Of a stretch of DNA of 64,000 nucleotides, positions 36,989 to 46,073 are shown one piece after another. The stretch is from Streptomyces sp. CB01373 (GTDB lineage Bacteria > Actinomycetota > Actinomycetes > Streptomycetales > Streptomycetaceae), in NCBI RefSeq assembly GCF_002803075.1, contig NZ_NNBK01000011.1, positions 349,468 through 413,467 on the forward strand, written 5' to 3'. Position 1 is the stretch's first letter, and each line of letters begins with the position of its first letter. A model generated the notes under the pieces. That model was not told where the DNA came from and did not search any database. It saw nothing but the letters and a program-made list of their open reading frames with translations. Both the position numbers and the translations under genes were made by a program.

Positions 36989-37354
36989 TCAGCCGGCGCG
37001 CCGGTCCGTGGAGACCAGCCACCGCCAGCGGTGGCGTTCCGTTACGAGGGTGGCGGCCACGAGGAGAGACACGAGCACCGCCGCATAGCCAGGCCATGCC
37101 GACCATGCGGCGATCACGGCAGCGGCGAGCTGGAGCAGCACGAGCAGGATCGTGACCGTACCGGAGACAGGAATGATCACCTGCTTCTTGTCCCCCGGAG
37201 TGGAGAAGACGGTCGGCAGTCCGATCAGTACCACCACGGCCAGGACGGCGAGCACCCATGAGTACTTGGACAAGGCCCACGGTGTGGCCACCCAGGCGAC
37301 GAGTTCAGCGGTGAAGCGCAGGGCGGATGCGATGCGGTCGTCCGGTTTCTTCAT
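36989..37354 (-). CDS. Small integral membrane protein (DUF2568/YrdB-like)
   Basis: This 121-residue protein has four hydrophobic segments (about 12-30, 32-50, 62-81 and 84-103). The beginning ASALRFTAELVAWVATPWAL and the segment VFSTPGDKK resemble the DUF2568 (YrdB) family of small four-helix membrane proteins of unknown function. It converges with the TetR gene. No enzymatic residues are recognised. Confidence 0.6.
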   Translation of the reverse strand: MKKPDDRIASALRFTAELVAWVATPWALSKYSWVLAVLAVVVLIGLPTVFSTPGDKKQVIIPVSGTVTILLVLLQLAAAVIAAWSAWPGYAAVLVSLLVAATLVTERHRWRWLVSTDRRAG

Positions 37355-37718
37355 ATTCGCCCCCCACGGGCCATGTCGACCACCAGCGAAGGATGTTACG
37401 CCGAACCACGCGACGCCGGGCGCTCAGCAAGCGGCTCGGCTGCGGGCGTGAAGTGTGGGACGAGTCCTGAATGGGGCTGTGAACGCGGTAGCCGTGTGTG
37501 AGTAGGGCTCTCCGGATGTGAGGCCCCGGCGCGGGGGTGGGTTGACAGGTCGGTGGCCCTCTTCCTGGTGGCCGGTGGTCGGCGACCGCAGGGCGGGTTG
37601 GACGGGCGAGGAATCGCTTCGCAGCCTCGTGCGTTGAGGACAACGGGTATGGGATGCCGGTGGTGTGCGAGCCGAGCAGCCCGAACGACCGAGCTGACAG
37701 ATATTGGAGGGGCCCGTA
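37355..37718. other. Intergenic region upstream of msrA
   Basis: There is no gene in these 364 bp. They contain the SigR-type msrA promoter at 37610-37635. An unused-looking TTGACA hexamer occurs at 37542-37547 without a matching -10. Confidence 0.55.
37610..37635 (+). promoter_or_regulatory. SigR (thiol-oxidative stress) promoter of msrA
   Basis: GGAAT (37610-37614), 18 bp, then GTT (37633-37635) matches the streptomycete SigR consensus exactly and lies 84 bp before the msrA start. Confidence 0.7.
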
Positions 37719-38231
37719 ATGGCTGCGCAGACGCAGAGGGCAGTGCTGGCCGGCGGATGCTTCTGGGGCATGGAGGAGCTGATCCGCCGTCTCCCGGGCG
37801 TGACGGCGACCCGGGTCGGATACACGGGGGGTGACGTGCCGAACGCGACGTACCGCAACCATGGCACGCACGCGGAGGCCATTGAGATCCTTTTCGACCC
37901 CGCGAAGACCGACTACCGCGCGCTCCTGGAGTTCTTCTTCCAGATCCACGACCCGAGCACCGAGAACCGCCAGGGCAACGACATCGGCCTCAGCTACCGC
38001 TCGGCGATCTACTACGTGGACGACGAGCAGAAGCGGATCGCCGAGGACACGATCGCGGATGTGGACGCCTCCGGACTGTGGCCCGGCAAGGTCGTCACCG
38101 AGGTGGAGCCGGTCGGCCCCTTCTGGGAGGCCGAGCCCGAGCACCAGGACTACCTGCAGCGTTACCCGGACGGATACACCTGCCACTTCCCGCGCCCGGG
38201 ATGGCGGCTGCCCGCCCGCGCGGAGGGCTGA
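37719..38231 (+). CDS. msrA: Peptide methionine-S-sulfoxide reductase
   Basis: MsrA reduces the S epimer of methionine sulfoxide in proteins and free methionine. The 170-residue protein has the catalytic motif GGCFWG with Cys14 near the N terminus, the conserved GYTGG, and EHQDYLQRYP near the C terminus. No MsrB domain is fused. ATG 37719 is 6 bp after GGAGGGG. An exact SigR promoter lies upstream, which fits the known control of msr genes by the SigR-RsrA thiol stress system in Streptomyces. Confidence 0.95.
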   Translation: MAAQTQRAVLAGGCFWGMEELIRRLPGVTATRVGYTGGDVPNATYRNHGTHAEAIEILFDPAKTDYRALLEFFFQIHDPSTENRQGNDIGLSYRSAIYYVDDEQKRIAEDTIADVDASGLWPGKVVTEVEPVGPFWEAEPEHQDYLQRYPDGYTCHFPRPGWRLPARAEG

Positions 38232-38306
38232 CCGCGAGGCGGCCTGACGGAAAGCGGAGGCCGACCGGCAGAGGCAGCGGGACCGACCGTCGTGGGCCGC
38301 GGCTGA

Positions 38307-39260
38307 CTACCCGTCCGCGACATGGATGACGACCTTGCCACGCCGGTGCTCCCCGTTGAGCGCCTCGTACGCGGCGCGGGTTTGTGCCAGGGGAACGACC
38401 CGGTCGATCTGCGGGGTCAGCCGTCCGCTCGTGATCAACTCGCTGATGGAGTCGAGCCCGTCACGGTCCGGCTCGACGACGAAGAACACTCCGTGCGCAG
38501 CAGGGCCTCGGGCCGCCCTGGGGTCGGGGGGCGTCACGATGCTGACGAGGACGCCGCCCGGGCGCAGAACGGTCCAGGACCGGGTCTGGGTGTCGCCGCC
38601 GACCGTGTCGAATACGACGTCCACGTCTGCCACGTGGTCGTCGAACCGGCCGCCTGCGTAGTCGATGACCTTCCGGGCGCCGAGGCCCGCGACGAATTCG
38701 GTATCGCGGGCCGAGGCGGTCGCGGTGACCCGTGCGCCCAGCGCGGCAGCGATCTGTACGGCGAACGAGCCGACGCCTCCGGCGCCGCCGTGGACGAGGA
38801 CATGCTGGCCGGACTCCAGGTGAGCCTGGCCGACCAGTCCCTGCCACGCCGTGAGCGCCGGCAGCGGGACGGCCGCCGCGCTGCGGTGGTCCAGTCCGGC
38901 CGGCTTGGCGGCGAGGATCCCGGCCGGTACGGCGACGTACTCGGCGGCGGCTCCGTCACGCAGGAACGGGATGAGTCCGTACACCTCGGCACCCAGGGCC
39001 GGAGCTGTGACACCGGCCCCGTGCTCGACCACGACACCGGACACCTCGTGCGCGGGAATGACGGGTGTCCGTTCTTGCCCGGATCCGTCGAAGCTGTCGG
39101 TCCAGGTGGCGTCCCAGGCAAGCTCTCCTGCGGTGATGGAGGCGGCCCGTACCGCGACGACGACGTCGCCGGGCCCGGGCTGCGGACGCGGCGCGGTCTC
39201 GTAGACCAGCTGTTCGGGACCTCCGCGCCGGTGAGCGCGTACTGCGCGCATCGTGTCCAT
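38307..39260 (-). CDS. Zinc-independent NADP-dependent oxidoreductase (quinone oxidoreductase type, MDR family)
   Basis: This 317-residue enzyme has the MDR fold: a GroES-like N-terminal domain (about 1-125) and a Rossmann domain with the nucleotide-binding motif VLVHGGAGGVGSFAVQIA (about 150-167). Catalytic and structural zinc cysteines are absent, as in quinone oxidoreductases and enoyl reductases. It probably reduces quinones or activated double bonds. ATG 39260 (MDTMRAVRAHRRGG) is chosen for the AGGAGG site 10 bp upstream. Confidence 0.85.
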   Translation of the reverse strand: MDTMRAVRAHRRGGPEQLVYETAPRPQPGPGDVVVAVRAASITAGELAWDATWTDSFDGSGQERTPVIPAHEVSGVVVEHGAGVTAPALGAEVYGLIPFLRDGAAAEYVAVPAGILAAKPAGLDHRSAAAVPLPALTAWQGLVGQAHLESGQHVLVHGGAGGVGSFAVQIAAALGARVTATASARDTEFVAGLGARKVIDYAGGRFDDHVADVDVVFDTVGGDTQTRSWTVLRPGGVLVSIVTPPDPRAARGPAAHGVFFVVEPDRDGLDSISELITSGRLTPQIDRVVPLAQTRAAYEALNGEHRRGKVVIHVADG

Positions 39261-39500
39261 GAGGCGATCACCTCCTGATGATGGGCGGTGCCGTGCCGAA
39301 GGCCACGCCGTCACCACCAGCCTCACAGGTACGACCGGCGCCAGGTATCGCCCATTCAAGGGATCCGTGCTGCCGCGCCGTGCCGATCGAGCACCACACA
39401 GCCGACCCGGTAGGCGGAAGCGGCCCCCGGTTCATGCGCCGGCCGGGTCCGTTCAACTACGCAACTACGAACGCGTCGGACTGTCGCGCGGACCGGCTCG

Positions 39501-40094
39501 TCATCCGAGTAGGTGGGCAAGAAGCCGGTCTCCAACGGGATAGGGGCGTTCTCGGGGCAACAGCCGGGCGGCGGACTCCAGATCGCCACCGTTGACCAGT
39601 GCGTGGATCTCGTGGGCGAGTGGGGTCACGTCGCGGATGGCGACCGTCCACTCGTCCGCGTAGCGTCGTGCGGCCTCACCGGAGAGGCCGAGTTGCAAAG
39701 ACCGGTACGGCAGGGGTCGCAGGTGCAGATCCCGCTCGGGGTCCCACTGCACGCGAGCGGGCGCGCGCTTCAACTGACGCTGCCAGGCGGCCCGGTCGGG
39801 GTGTACCCCGCGGACGTAGCTCGACAGGCACGCGTGACGCAGCGCCCACTCGAAGCCGTCACGGCTGATCTCGACCGCGAGAACGGTCTCCTGCCCCTCC
39901 TTGGCGCCCCAGCCGCATCGGTACATCATCCACAGAAACGACGGCTTGACCCACGTCATCCTGTCGCGCTTCCACGCGGCGGGGAAACGGCCCTCGCGGA
40001 CGGCGGGCAGGCCGATTTCCGGGGCGTACGCCTGGTAGACGGTGATCGTGGAGTCCGCGTGGGCCGCACGGATCCCGCGTTGCGGTTGTTCCAT
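39501..40094 (-). CDS. DUF4291 family protein
   Basis: This 197-residue cytosolic protein has the hallmark stretches of DUF4291: TVYQAYAPEIGLPAV, RMTWVKPSFLWMMYRCGW, AVEISRDGFEWALRHACLS, RVQWDPERDLHL and LGLSGEAARRYADEW. The biochemical function of the family is not known to me. The conserved Trp/Lys/Arg/Asp residues suggest an enzyme or nucleic-acid-binding role. It is not tightly linked to its neighbours. Confidence 0.8.
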   Translation of the reverse strand: MEQPQRGIRAAHADSTITVYQAYAPEIGLPAVREGRFPAAWKRDRMTWVKPSFLWMMYRCGWGAKEGQETVLAVEISRDGFEWALRHACLSSYVRGVHPDRAAWQRQLKRAPARVQWDPERDLHLRPLPYRSLQLGLSGEAARRYADEWTVAIRDVTPLAHEIHALVNGGDLESAARLLPRERPYPVGDRLLAHLLG

Positions 40095-40469
40095 GGCGTA
40101 CAGCCTGGAGTCAGCCGTTTCAGGCGGCCACTGATTTTCGACTGCCGTTTCACTGCGACGGAGAGCGCCGGCCGCAGCACCGTGCGCATTGCCGGCCCAC
40201 GGCGCCCGCTCCCGTACCTACCGCGCTACCGCCGGCTGCTTGTCCGCGACCTTCCGGCGCCGGAGCGATGCCCGTCGGGCAGGACGCCGGTCAGGCCCGG
40301 GGCGGGCCCGTCCGTCACAACGGGCCCGTCGCTTCCGCCGGTCCCGCGTGCGCGGGCGGCGGCATCCAGGACAACGATCCCGCTGCCGTCGTCATTCCGG
40401 CGGGCGTATCGGCTTCCGCCCCGGCGGGGCAGGCGGTTGGGCCCGTACCGGGTGCGCGCCCGGGGCCTG
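40095..40469. other. Intergenic region with hairpin
   Basis: I see no gene in these 375 GC-rich bases. A perfect hairpin, CGGGCCCGT (40303-40311) with ACGGGCCCG (40320-40328), could terminate the minus-strand gene that ends at 40470. Confidence 0.5.
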
Positions 40470-41588
40470 TCAGTGGTGCAGCGTCGCCGGGCTGCCGCCG
40501 TTGGCCTCGTAGCCCGCCACGGCCAGCGCCCGGTAGACGGCGAACTCCGCCGCCGGGTCCTCGGACAGGGTCCACGGCACCGCGCCCACATGGCCGTCGA
40601 CGTATATGAGCTGGCTCATCGCCTCCGCCCAGCGCTCGGAGCGGACCAGGAAGAAGAGCAGCAGATGGCGGACGTGGGCGAGCATCGGGTCGTCGGGCCG
40701 GGCCGCGTGCACCGCGAAGAGCGCGCCGTGGACCGCCTTGGTCACGACCTCGCTCTCGTAGAAGCCCCTGACCAGGTTGACCTCGGGCAGGTGCTCGAAG
40801 ACCGCGAACAGCGGCATGGCCGCCAGCAGCGAACCCCGGGGCGCACGGGCCGCGGCGGCCTCCGCGAAGGAGTACGCCAGGTCACGCGAGCCGTGCCACT
40901 TCTCGCACCAGTAGTGGAGGGCCGCCAGATGCGCCCCCGTGTGGGCCGGCGCGCGGTCGAGGATCTTCAGCCACAGCTTCTCGAACTCCGGGTGCGAGTA
41001 CGCCAGGCCCCGCGCCACGGACAGTTCGACGATGCAGGGAACCGGGTCGCCCGGGGCCAGCAGCGCCGCCTGCCCACAGACCTCCCGGGCCTCCTCCATG
41101 ATGATCCGGAACTCGTTCGTGCCCGGCGTGGCCGTACGCCACGCCTGCTGCACGAGGAACTCGGCGTACACCGCCGCGCCGCCCGGATCCTTGGGCGCCT
41201 CGGCCCGCCACACCCGCAGCCACTGCGCGCCGGGCGTCTCGCCGACCCCGCCCGGCCGCTGCTGGAGCTCCACCGAGGCCGCCCCGGCGAAGGCCTGCAC
41301 GCGCTGCCAGCGCAGCTCGCCCTCCTTCTCCGTGCCCGCGAGGAGCTGGGAGGCGGCGCGGTAGTCCTGCGTGCGCTGCACCAGCTCCAGGACGTCCAGC
41401 AGGTCCTGGTCCGGTCCGGGCATGCGGACGTCGAGCTCCTCCTGCCGGACGAATCCGTAGTTCGCCGGGTCCGCGGCGTCCGGATGCCCCGGCGGAACCT
41501 GCCCGATGCCGGCACGGCTGCGCCTGAGGAACGGGACCAGCACGAAGCCCAGCATGGCCAGCGCCATCACGACCCAGAGAATCTCCAT
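40470..41588 (-). CDS. Membrane-anchored helical-repeat protein
   Basis: This 372-residue protein has one N-terminal membrane helix (MEILWVVMALAMLGFVLVPF) followed by a cytosolic helical domain of TPR-like units (DLLDVLELVQRTQDYRAASQ, then LAYSHPEFEKLWLKILDRAP). No catalytic motif is seen. It is divergent from metB with about 130 bp between them and appears to be part of the conserved chromosomal block. It is probably a scaffold protein, but no pathway is indicated. Confidence 0.65.
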   Translation of the reverse strand: MEILWVVMALAMLGFVLVPFLRRSRAGIGQVPPGHPDAADPANYGFVRQEELDVRMPGPDQDLLDVLELVQRTQDYRAASQLLAGTEKEGELRWQRVQAFAGAASVELQQRPGGVGETPGAQWLRVWRAEAPKDPGGAAVYAEFLVQQAWRTATPGTNEFRIIMEEAREVCGQAALLAPGDPVPCIVELSVARGLAYSHPEFEKLWLKILDRAPAHTGAHLAALHYWCEKWHGSRDLAYSFAEAAAARAPRGSLLAAMPLFAVFEHLPEVNLVRGFYESEVVTKAVHGALFAVHAARPDDPMLAHVRHLLLFFLVRSERWAEAMSQLIYVDGHVGAVPWTLSEDPAAEFAVYRALAVAGYEANGGSPATLHH

Positions 41589-41718
41589 GCGACAAGCGAA
41601 CCAGACGGTGCCGACACTTGGCCAACCTGTGCCGCGAGCCTGTGGAAAACCCTGCCCGCTGTGCCGCCCGGGACCCGCGGTCCCGCACCACCCCCACAAG
41701 CGCACTACCCTCGGGCCC

Positions 41719-42873
41719 ATGAGCGACAGGCACATCAGTGAGCACTTCGAGACGCTCGCGATTCACGCGGGCAACACGGCCGACCCCCGGACCGGGGCGG
41801 TCGTCCCGCCGATCTACCAGGTCTCGACCTACAAGCAGGACGGCGTGGGCGGTCTGCGCGACGGCTACGAGTACAGCCGCAGCGCCAACCCGACCAGGAC
41901 CGCCCTGGAGGAGAACCTCGCCGCCCTGGAGGGCGGCCGTCGCGGACTCGCGTTCGCGTCCGGACTGGCGGCCGAGGACTGCCTGTTGCGTACGCTGCTC
42001 AGCCCCGGCGACCACGTCGTGATCCCCAACGACGCCTACGGCGGCACGTTCCGCCTGTTCGCCAAGGTCGTCTCCCGGTGGGGTGTGGAGTGGTCGGTCG
42101 CGGACACCGCGGACCCGGCCGCGGTACGTGCCGCCATCACACCTAAGACCAAGGCCGTATGGGTGGAGACCCCCTCCAACCCGCTGCTCGGCATCACCGA
42201 CATCGCCGCGGTCGCCCAGGTCGCCCGGGACGCCGGCGCGCGGCTCGTCGTCGACAACACCTTCGCGACGCCCTACCTTCAGCAGCCGCTCGCGCTCGGC
42301 GCGGACGTGGTCGTGCACTCGCTGACCAAGTACATGGGCGGTCACTCGGACGTCGTCGGCGGCGCGCTGATCGTCGGCGACGCCGCGCTGGGCGAGGAAC
42401 TGGCGTTCCACCAGAACGCGATGGGCGCCGTCGCCGGCCCCTTCGACTCCTGGCTGGTGCTGCGCGGCACCAAGACGCTCGCGGTGCGCATGGACCGGCA
42501 CAGCGAGAACGCGACGAAGGTCGCCGACATGCTGACCCGGCACGCGCGCGTGAGCCAGGTCCTCTACCCGGGGCTGCCGGAGCACCCCGGTCACGAGGTG
42601 GCCGCCAAGCAGATGAAGGCGTTCGGCGGCATGATCTCCTTCCGGGTCGACGGCGGCGAGGAGGCGGCCGTCGAGGTCTGCAACCGCGCCAAGGTGTTCA
42701 CGCTCGGCGAGTCCCTGGGCGGTGTCGAGTCGCTGATCGAGCACCCCGGCCGCATGACGCACGCGTCCGTGGTGGGCTCCGCCCTCGAGGTGCCCGGCGA
42801 CCTGGTGCGCCTGTCCGTGGGCATCGAGAACGTCGACGACCTGCTCGAGGACCTGAAGCAGGCCCTCGGCTAG
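41719..42873 (+). CDS. metB: Cystathionine gamma-synthase
   Basis: This PLP enzyme of the Cys/Met metabolism family joins cysteine to an activated homoserine to give cystathionine, on the way to methionine. The 384-residue length is standard. The PLP lysine is Lys204 in HSLTKYMGGHSDVVGG, with the cofactor-contacting YSRSANPTR and SGLAAEDCLL segments. Cystathionine gamma-lyase shares this fold and cannot be fully excluded. The ATG lies 7 bp after TACCCT (41706-41711), with no ribosome site, so a leaderless message is likely. Confidence 0.9.
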   Translation: MSDRHISEHFETLAIHAGNTADPRTGAVVPPIYQVSTYKQDGVGGLRDGYEYSRSANPTRTALEENLAALEGGRRGLAFASGLAAEDCLLRTLLSPGDHVVIPNDAYGGTFRLFAKVVSRWGVEWSVADTADPAAVRAAITPKTKAVWVETPSNPLLGITDIAAVAQVARDAGARLVVDNTFATPYLQQPLALGADVVVHSLTKYMGGHSDVVGGALIVGDAALGEELAFHQNAMGAVAGPFDSWLVLRGTKTLAVRMDRHSENATKVADMLTRHARVSQVLYPGLPEHPGHEVAAKQMKAFGGMISFRVDGGEEAAVEVCNRAKVFTLGESLGGVESLIEHPGRMTHASVVGSALEVPGDLVRLSVGIENVDDLLEDLKQALG

Positions 42874-43215
42874 TCACCAGCCGGTCACGGGTGGAGTCGT
42901 CTGCGACGGCGGTTCCACCCAGGGGCGGGCCGTCAGCGCCCACACCGTGAAGGCCACGGCCGCCGCGGCCAGCACCAGCCACATCATCCGGCGGGCGGCC
43001 GTGCGGCGGCGCAGCATCCGCCCCCCGCGCCGTACGGCGTCCTCGTACAGCTCCGGGGGCACCTGCGGCGGTCGCTGTTCCAGGATCCGCCGTACGGCAG
43101 CTTCCCGTTCGGACCGGTTCACGGCCGCCACCGGCCACAGGAGCCACGCAGGCCACATGGACCGCGCAGGCCACGGAAGCCCGCTCCCCGCGATCCACTC
43201 ATCAGCGCGATCCAT
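42874..43215 (-). CDS. Small membrane protein coupled to a sigma-factor gene, possible anti-sigma factor
   Basis: This 113-residue protein has a cytosolic N-terminal part of about 75 residues (NRSEREAAVRRILEQRPPQV...), one membrane helix (MMWLVLAAAAVAFTVWALTA) and a short outer tail. Its ATG follows the sigma-factor stop without any gap (TGAATG). Size, topology and coupling resemble anti-sigma factors, but no zinc-binding HxxxCxxC motif is present, so the role is inferred from context only. Confidence 0.6.
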   Translation of the reverse strand: MDRADEWIAGSGLPWPARSMWPAWLLWPVAAVNRSEREAAVRRILEQRPPQVPPELYEDAVRRGGRMLRRRTAARRMMWLVLAAAAVAFTVWALTARPWVEPPSQTTPPVTGW

Positions 43216-43719
43216 TCATGAGGCCGCCGCCCCGGCCCCGCCGACCGCCGGTGCCCGGCGCACCGGAGCACGGGTGAGCGTCGTGATCGCGCGGTCGCAG
43301 AGGACGCGGACCCGGTCCGCGGGCAGGCCCAGCAGGGCCGCCGCCTGTTCCTCGGCCAGTCCCTCGTACAGCCTGAGGACGATGATCAGGCGTTCCTGGG
43401 CCGTGAGCCCGGCCAGGGCGCCGGGCGGCCTGCGGCGGTTGCGCCCCGGACCGCAGCGGTGGTGCCACGCCTCGCGGGCGAAGCGGGCGGCCAGATGCCG
43501 GCGGGCGTGGTGGTACGGGTCCTCGGCGCGCAGCCGGTCCCAGCACGCGTACGTGTGCGCCAGGGCGAGGGTCAGCAGGCGCCGCGCGCGCGGGTTGGCG
43601 CCGGGGGCCTCGGCGGTGAGCAGTGTGGCGGCGTGCAGCAGCCGCCCGGCCGCGCCCGCGACGAACGCCTCGAACTCCCGGGCCCGGCGAGCACCTCGGG
43701 CCGCCTGCCGCTCTCGCAC
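43216..43719 (-). CDS. ECF-like (SigE-family type) RNA polymerase sigma factor
   Basis: This 167-residue protein has a region-2-like segment (EFEAFVAGAAGRLLHAATLL, with YACWDRLRAEDP), a linker, and a clear region 4 (LTAQERLIIVLRLYEGLAEE, then AAALLGLPADRVRVLCDRAI). The short length fits the SigE-like ECF branch. The GTG at 43719 is chosen because GGGGGAGG lies 5 bp before it. Region 2 is somewhat degenerate (no obvious DA..E motif), so promoter melting may depend on a partner. The next gene starts directly after its stop and may encode its regulator. Confidence 0.7.
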   Translation of the reverse strand: MRERQAARGARRAREFEAFVAGAAGRLLHAATLLTAEAPGANPRARRLLTLALAHTYACWDRLRAEDPYHHARRHLAARFAREAWHHRCGPGRNRRRPPGALAGLTAQERLIIVLRLYEGLAEEQAAALLGLPADRVRVLCDRAITTLTRAPVRRAPAVGGAGAAAS

Positions 43720-43936
43720 CGCGCCTCCCCCCAAGGGCGACCGTGACCGCGGGACCCGTTCTCGTACGGCCTCCTGAACCGCGCACGACGACCAGGCGTG
43801 ACGGTCAGGCGTGACGGCCGGGACGGCCGGGCAGGACGACCGGGCACGAGGAGGGCCCGGTCTCATCTGAGGGCAGGGACGGCCCGTCGGTCAAGAGCCG
43901 CGTTCACATCCCGCGGACCGCACGCGGCCGGGGACT

Positions 43937-44452
43937 TCAGGACGCCGAGGGGGAGTCCGTCTGCGGTATGCCCTGGCGGGCGGCGAGGGCGTCGTTGAAG
44001 CGGGTCAGCAGTGAGCAGAAGGTCTCGCGTTCCGCCGGTTCCCAGTCGTGGGTCAGCTCGGCCATCAGCTGCCGTCTGGACGAGCGGACCTCCTCCAGCC
44101 GCGACAGCCCGCGCGGGGAGAGCTGGAGCACCACGGCCCGCCCGTCCTCGGGGTGCGAGGTGCGCTTGACGAGGCCGGTGTCGACGAGCGGCGCGACCTG
44201 TCGGGTGACGGTGGAGGAGTCGATGCCCATGCTCGCCGCGAGCGCCTTGACACCCATCGGGCCCTCTTTGTCGAGGCGGTTGAGCAGCAGGTACGCGGCG
44301 CGGTCCATGGAGTTGCGCACTTGTCCGACGCCGCCGAGGCGGGTCTGCTCGGCCCGGCGGGCGAACACCGCCACCTCGTGCTGGAGGGTGTCGAGGAGAC
44401 CGGTGTCACCGACGGTCGTCCCGTCCGTCGACATGTCGGGGGGTGTGGGCAT
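43937..44452 (-). CDS. MarR-family transcriptional regulator
   Basis: This regulator of about 171 residues has the MarR winged helix: DRAAYLLLNRLDKEGPMGVK, then the recognition helix MGIDSSTVTRQVAPLVDTGL, and the wing RTSHPEDGRAVVLQLSPRG. MarR proteins respond to phenolic or oxidative ligands and often repress a neighbour. The nearest is the divergent threonine ammonia-lyase gene. ATG 44452 or 44434 may be the start, and neither has a strong ribosome site. Confidence 0.82.
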   Translation of the reverse strand: MPTPPDMSTDGTTVGDTGLLDTLQHEVAVFARRAEQTRLGGVGQVRNSMDRAAYLLLNRLDKEGPMGVKALAASMGIDSSTVTRQVAPLVDTGLVKRTSHPEDGRAVVLQLSPRGLSRLEEVRSSRRQLMAELTHDWEPAERETFCSLLTRFNDALAARQGIPQTDSPSAS

Positions 44453-44596
44453 GTCCGGGGGCTCGCTTCTGGAGAGCTGCTGGGTTGGGGGACAGGTTAC
44501 GCGGACTGGTGGCAAGTCGTACCGGCGCTGCGCGATCCGGGTCTCGGAGGATGGTCACAACGGCGTCCGCGGCCTGTGAACTGCGAGACTTGAGGC

Positions 44597-45826
44597 ATGA
44601 GCTACAGCACGGCAGGCTCCCCCTGGCCGGTCACCCTGGACGACGTGCGCGGCGCGCAGAAGATGCTCTCCGGGGTGGCACGGGTGACCGCGATGGAGGG
44701 CAGCAGGCACCTGTCCGGCCTGGTGGGCGCGCCGGTGCACCTGAAGTGCGAGAACCTTCAGCGGACGGGTTCGTTCAAGCTGCGCGGCGCCTACGTCAGG
44801 ATCGCGGGACTGCTGCCCGAGGAGCGCGCCGCGGGGGTCGTGGCGGCGAGCGCCGGCAACCACGCGCAGGGCGTCGCGCTGGCGTCGTCGCTGCTCGGGG
44901 TGCACTCGACGGTGTTCATGCCGAGGGGCGCCCCGCTGCCGAAGATCAGCGCCACGCGGGACTACGGCGCCGAGGTGCGACTGTACGGCCAGGTGGTCGA
45001 CGAGACGCTGGCCGCCGCCCAGGAGTACGCGGACCGGACGGGCGCGGTGTTCATCCACCCGTTCGACCATCCGGACGTCATCGCGGGCCAGGGCACGGTG
45101 GGCCTGGAGATCCTGGAGCAGTGCCCTCAGGTGGGCACGATCGTCGTCGGAATCGGCGGCGGCGGGCTCGCGGCCGGCATCGCGGTGGCGGTGAAGTCGC
45201 TGCGGCCGGACGTGCGGATCGTCGGGGTGCAGGCGGCGGGCTCGGCGGCGTACCCGCCCTCGCTTGCGGCGGGCCGTCCGGTGACGGTCGGCACCCCGGT
45301 GACGATGGCCGACGGCATCAGGGTCGGGCGGCCGGGCGACGTGCCGTTCGGGATCCTGCGCGAACTGCTGGACGAGGTGCGCACGGTCACCGAGGACGAG
45401 CTGTCCGCCGCGCTGCTGCTGTGCCTGGAGCGGGCGAAACTGGTGGTCGAGCCGGCCGGGGCGAGCCCGGTCGCGGCGCTGCTGGGCCGTTCGGGCCCCC
45501 TGGCCGGTCCGGTGGTGGCGGTGCTGTCCGGCGGGAACGTCGATCCGGTGCTGCTCCAGCGGGTACTGCGGTACGGCATGGCCGCACAGGGCCGCTACCT
45601 GGCGGTCCGGCTGCGGCTGACCGACCGGCCGGGCGCGCTCGCCACGCTGCTGGGGGTGCTGTCGGCGGTCGACGCAAACGTCCTCGACGTCAGCCACGTC
45701 CGGACCGATCCACGGCTCGGACTCGCGGAGGCGGAGGTGGAGCTGCACCTGGAGACGAAGGGGCCGGCGCACTGCGCCGAGGTCGGCCAGTCCCTGCGGG
45801 AGTCCGGCTACACGGTCATCGACTGA
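44597..45826 (+). CDS. Threonine ammonia-lyase (dehydratase) with ACT domain
   Basis: This 409-residue PLP enzyme deaminates threonine to 2-oxobutyrate, feeding isoleucine synthesis and short-chain acyl-CoA supply. The cofactor lysine is Lys61 in TGSFKLRGAY. The glycine-rich phosphate-binding loop is GIGGGGLAAG (about 188-197) and SGGNVDP lies at about 312-318. One ACT domain (about 335-400, YLAVRLRLTDRPGALATLLG) replaces the two regulatory repeats of classical IlvA, so the form is the short ilvA/tdcB-like type. It is divergent from the MarR gene. Confidence 0.9.
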   Translation: MSYSTAGSPWPVTLDDVRGAQKMLSGVARVTAMEGSRHLSGLVGAPVHLKCENLQRTGSFKLRGAYVRIAGLLPEERAAGVVAASAGNHAQGVALASSLLGVHSTVFMPRGAPLPKISATRDYGAEVRLYGQVVDETLAAAQEYADRTGAVFIHPFDHPDVIAGQGTVGLEILEQCPQVGTIVVGIGGGGLAAGIAVAVKSLRPDVRIVGVQAAGSAAYPPSLAAGRPVTVGTPVTMADGIRVGRPGDVPFGILRELLDEVRTVTEDELSAALLLCLERAKLVVEPAGASPVAALLGRSGPLAGPVVAVLSGGNVDPVLLQRVLRYGMAAQGRYLAVRLRLTDRPGALATLLGVLSAVDANVLDVSHVRTDPRLGLAEAEVELHLETKGPAHCAEVGQSLRESGYTVID

Positions 45827-45910
45827 GCCCGCCCTCCGCCGGGCGGTCGGGCGGCGGACGAGCGGAACACGGAGGTCACCAGTCCTTCCTCACTCGTTCG
45901 GGAAATCCCA

Positions 45911-45940
45911 TTGAGCAGACGCGATACATCGCGTTATGGT
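45911..45940 (+). promoter_or_regulatory. Promoter with embedded palindromic operator upstream of the DrrAB-type exporter
   Basis: TTGAGC (45911-45916) and TATGGT (45935-45940) are separated by 18 bp. The perfect palindrome ACGCGA-TACA-TCGCGT (45919-45934) fills the spacer, an arrangement expected for a TetR-type repressor. A second perfect palindrome, GTTCGCGAAC, follows at 45948-45957. Confidence 0.55.
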
Positions 45941-46073
45941 GTGTCGTGTTCGCGAACGGGTGGCGCGGTCTGCGCGGACGCGGCCCGGACGTGGCGCGGA
46001 CGAAAATTCCCAGCGGAACAACACCTGCCTCTCTAGGCTTTTCCGACCCATCCCCGACGACGTGGAGACTCAT

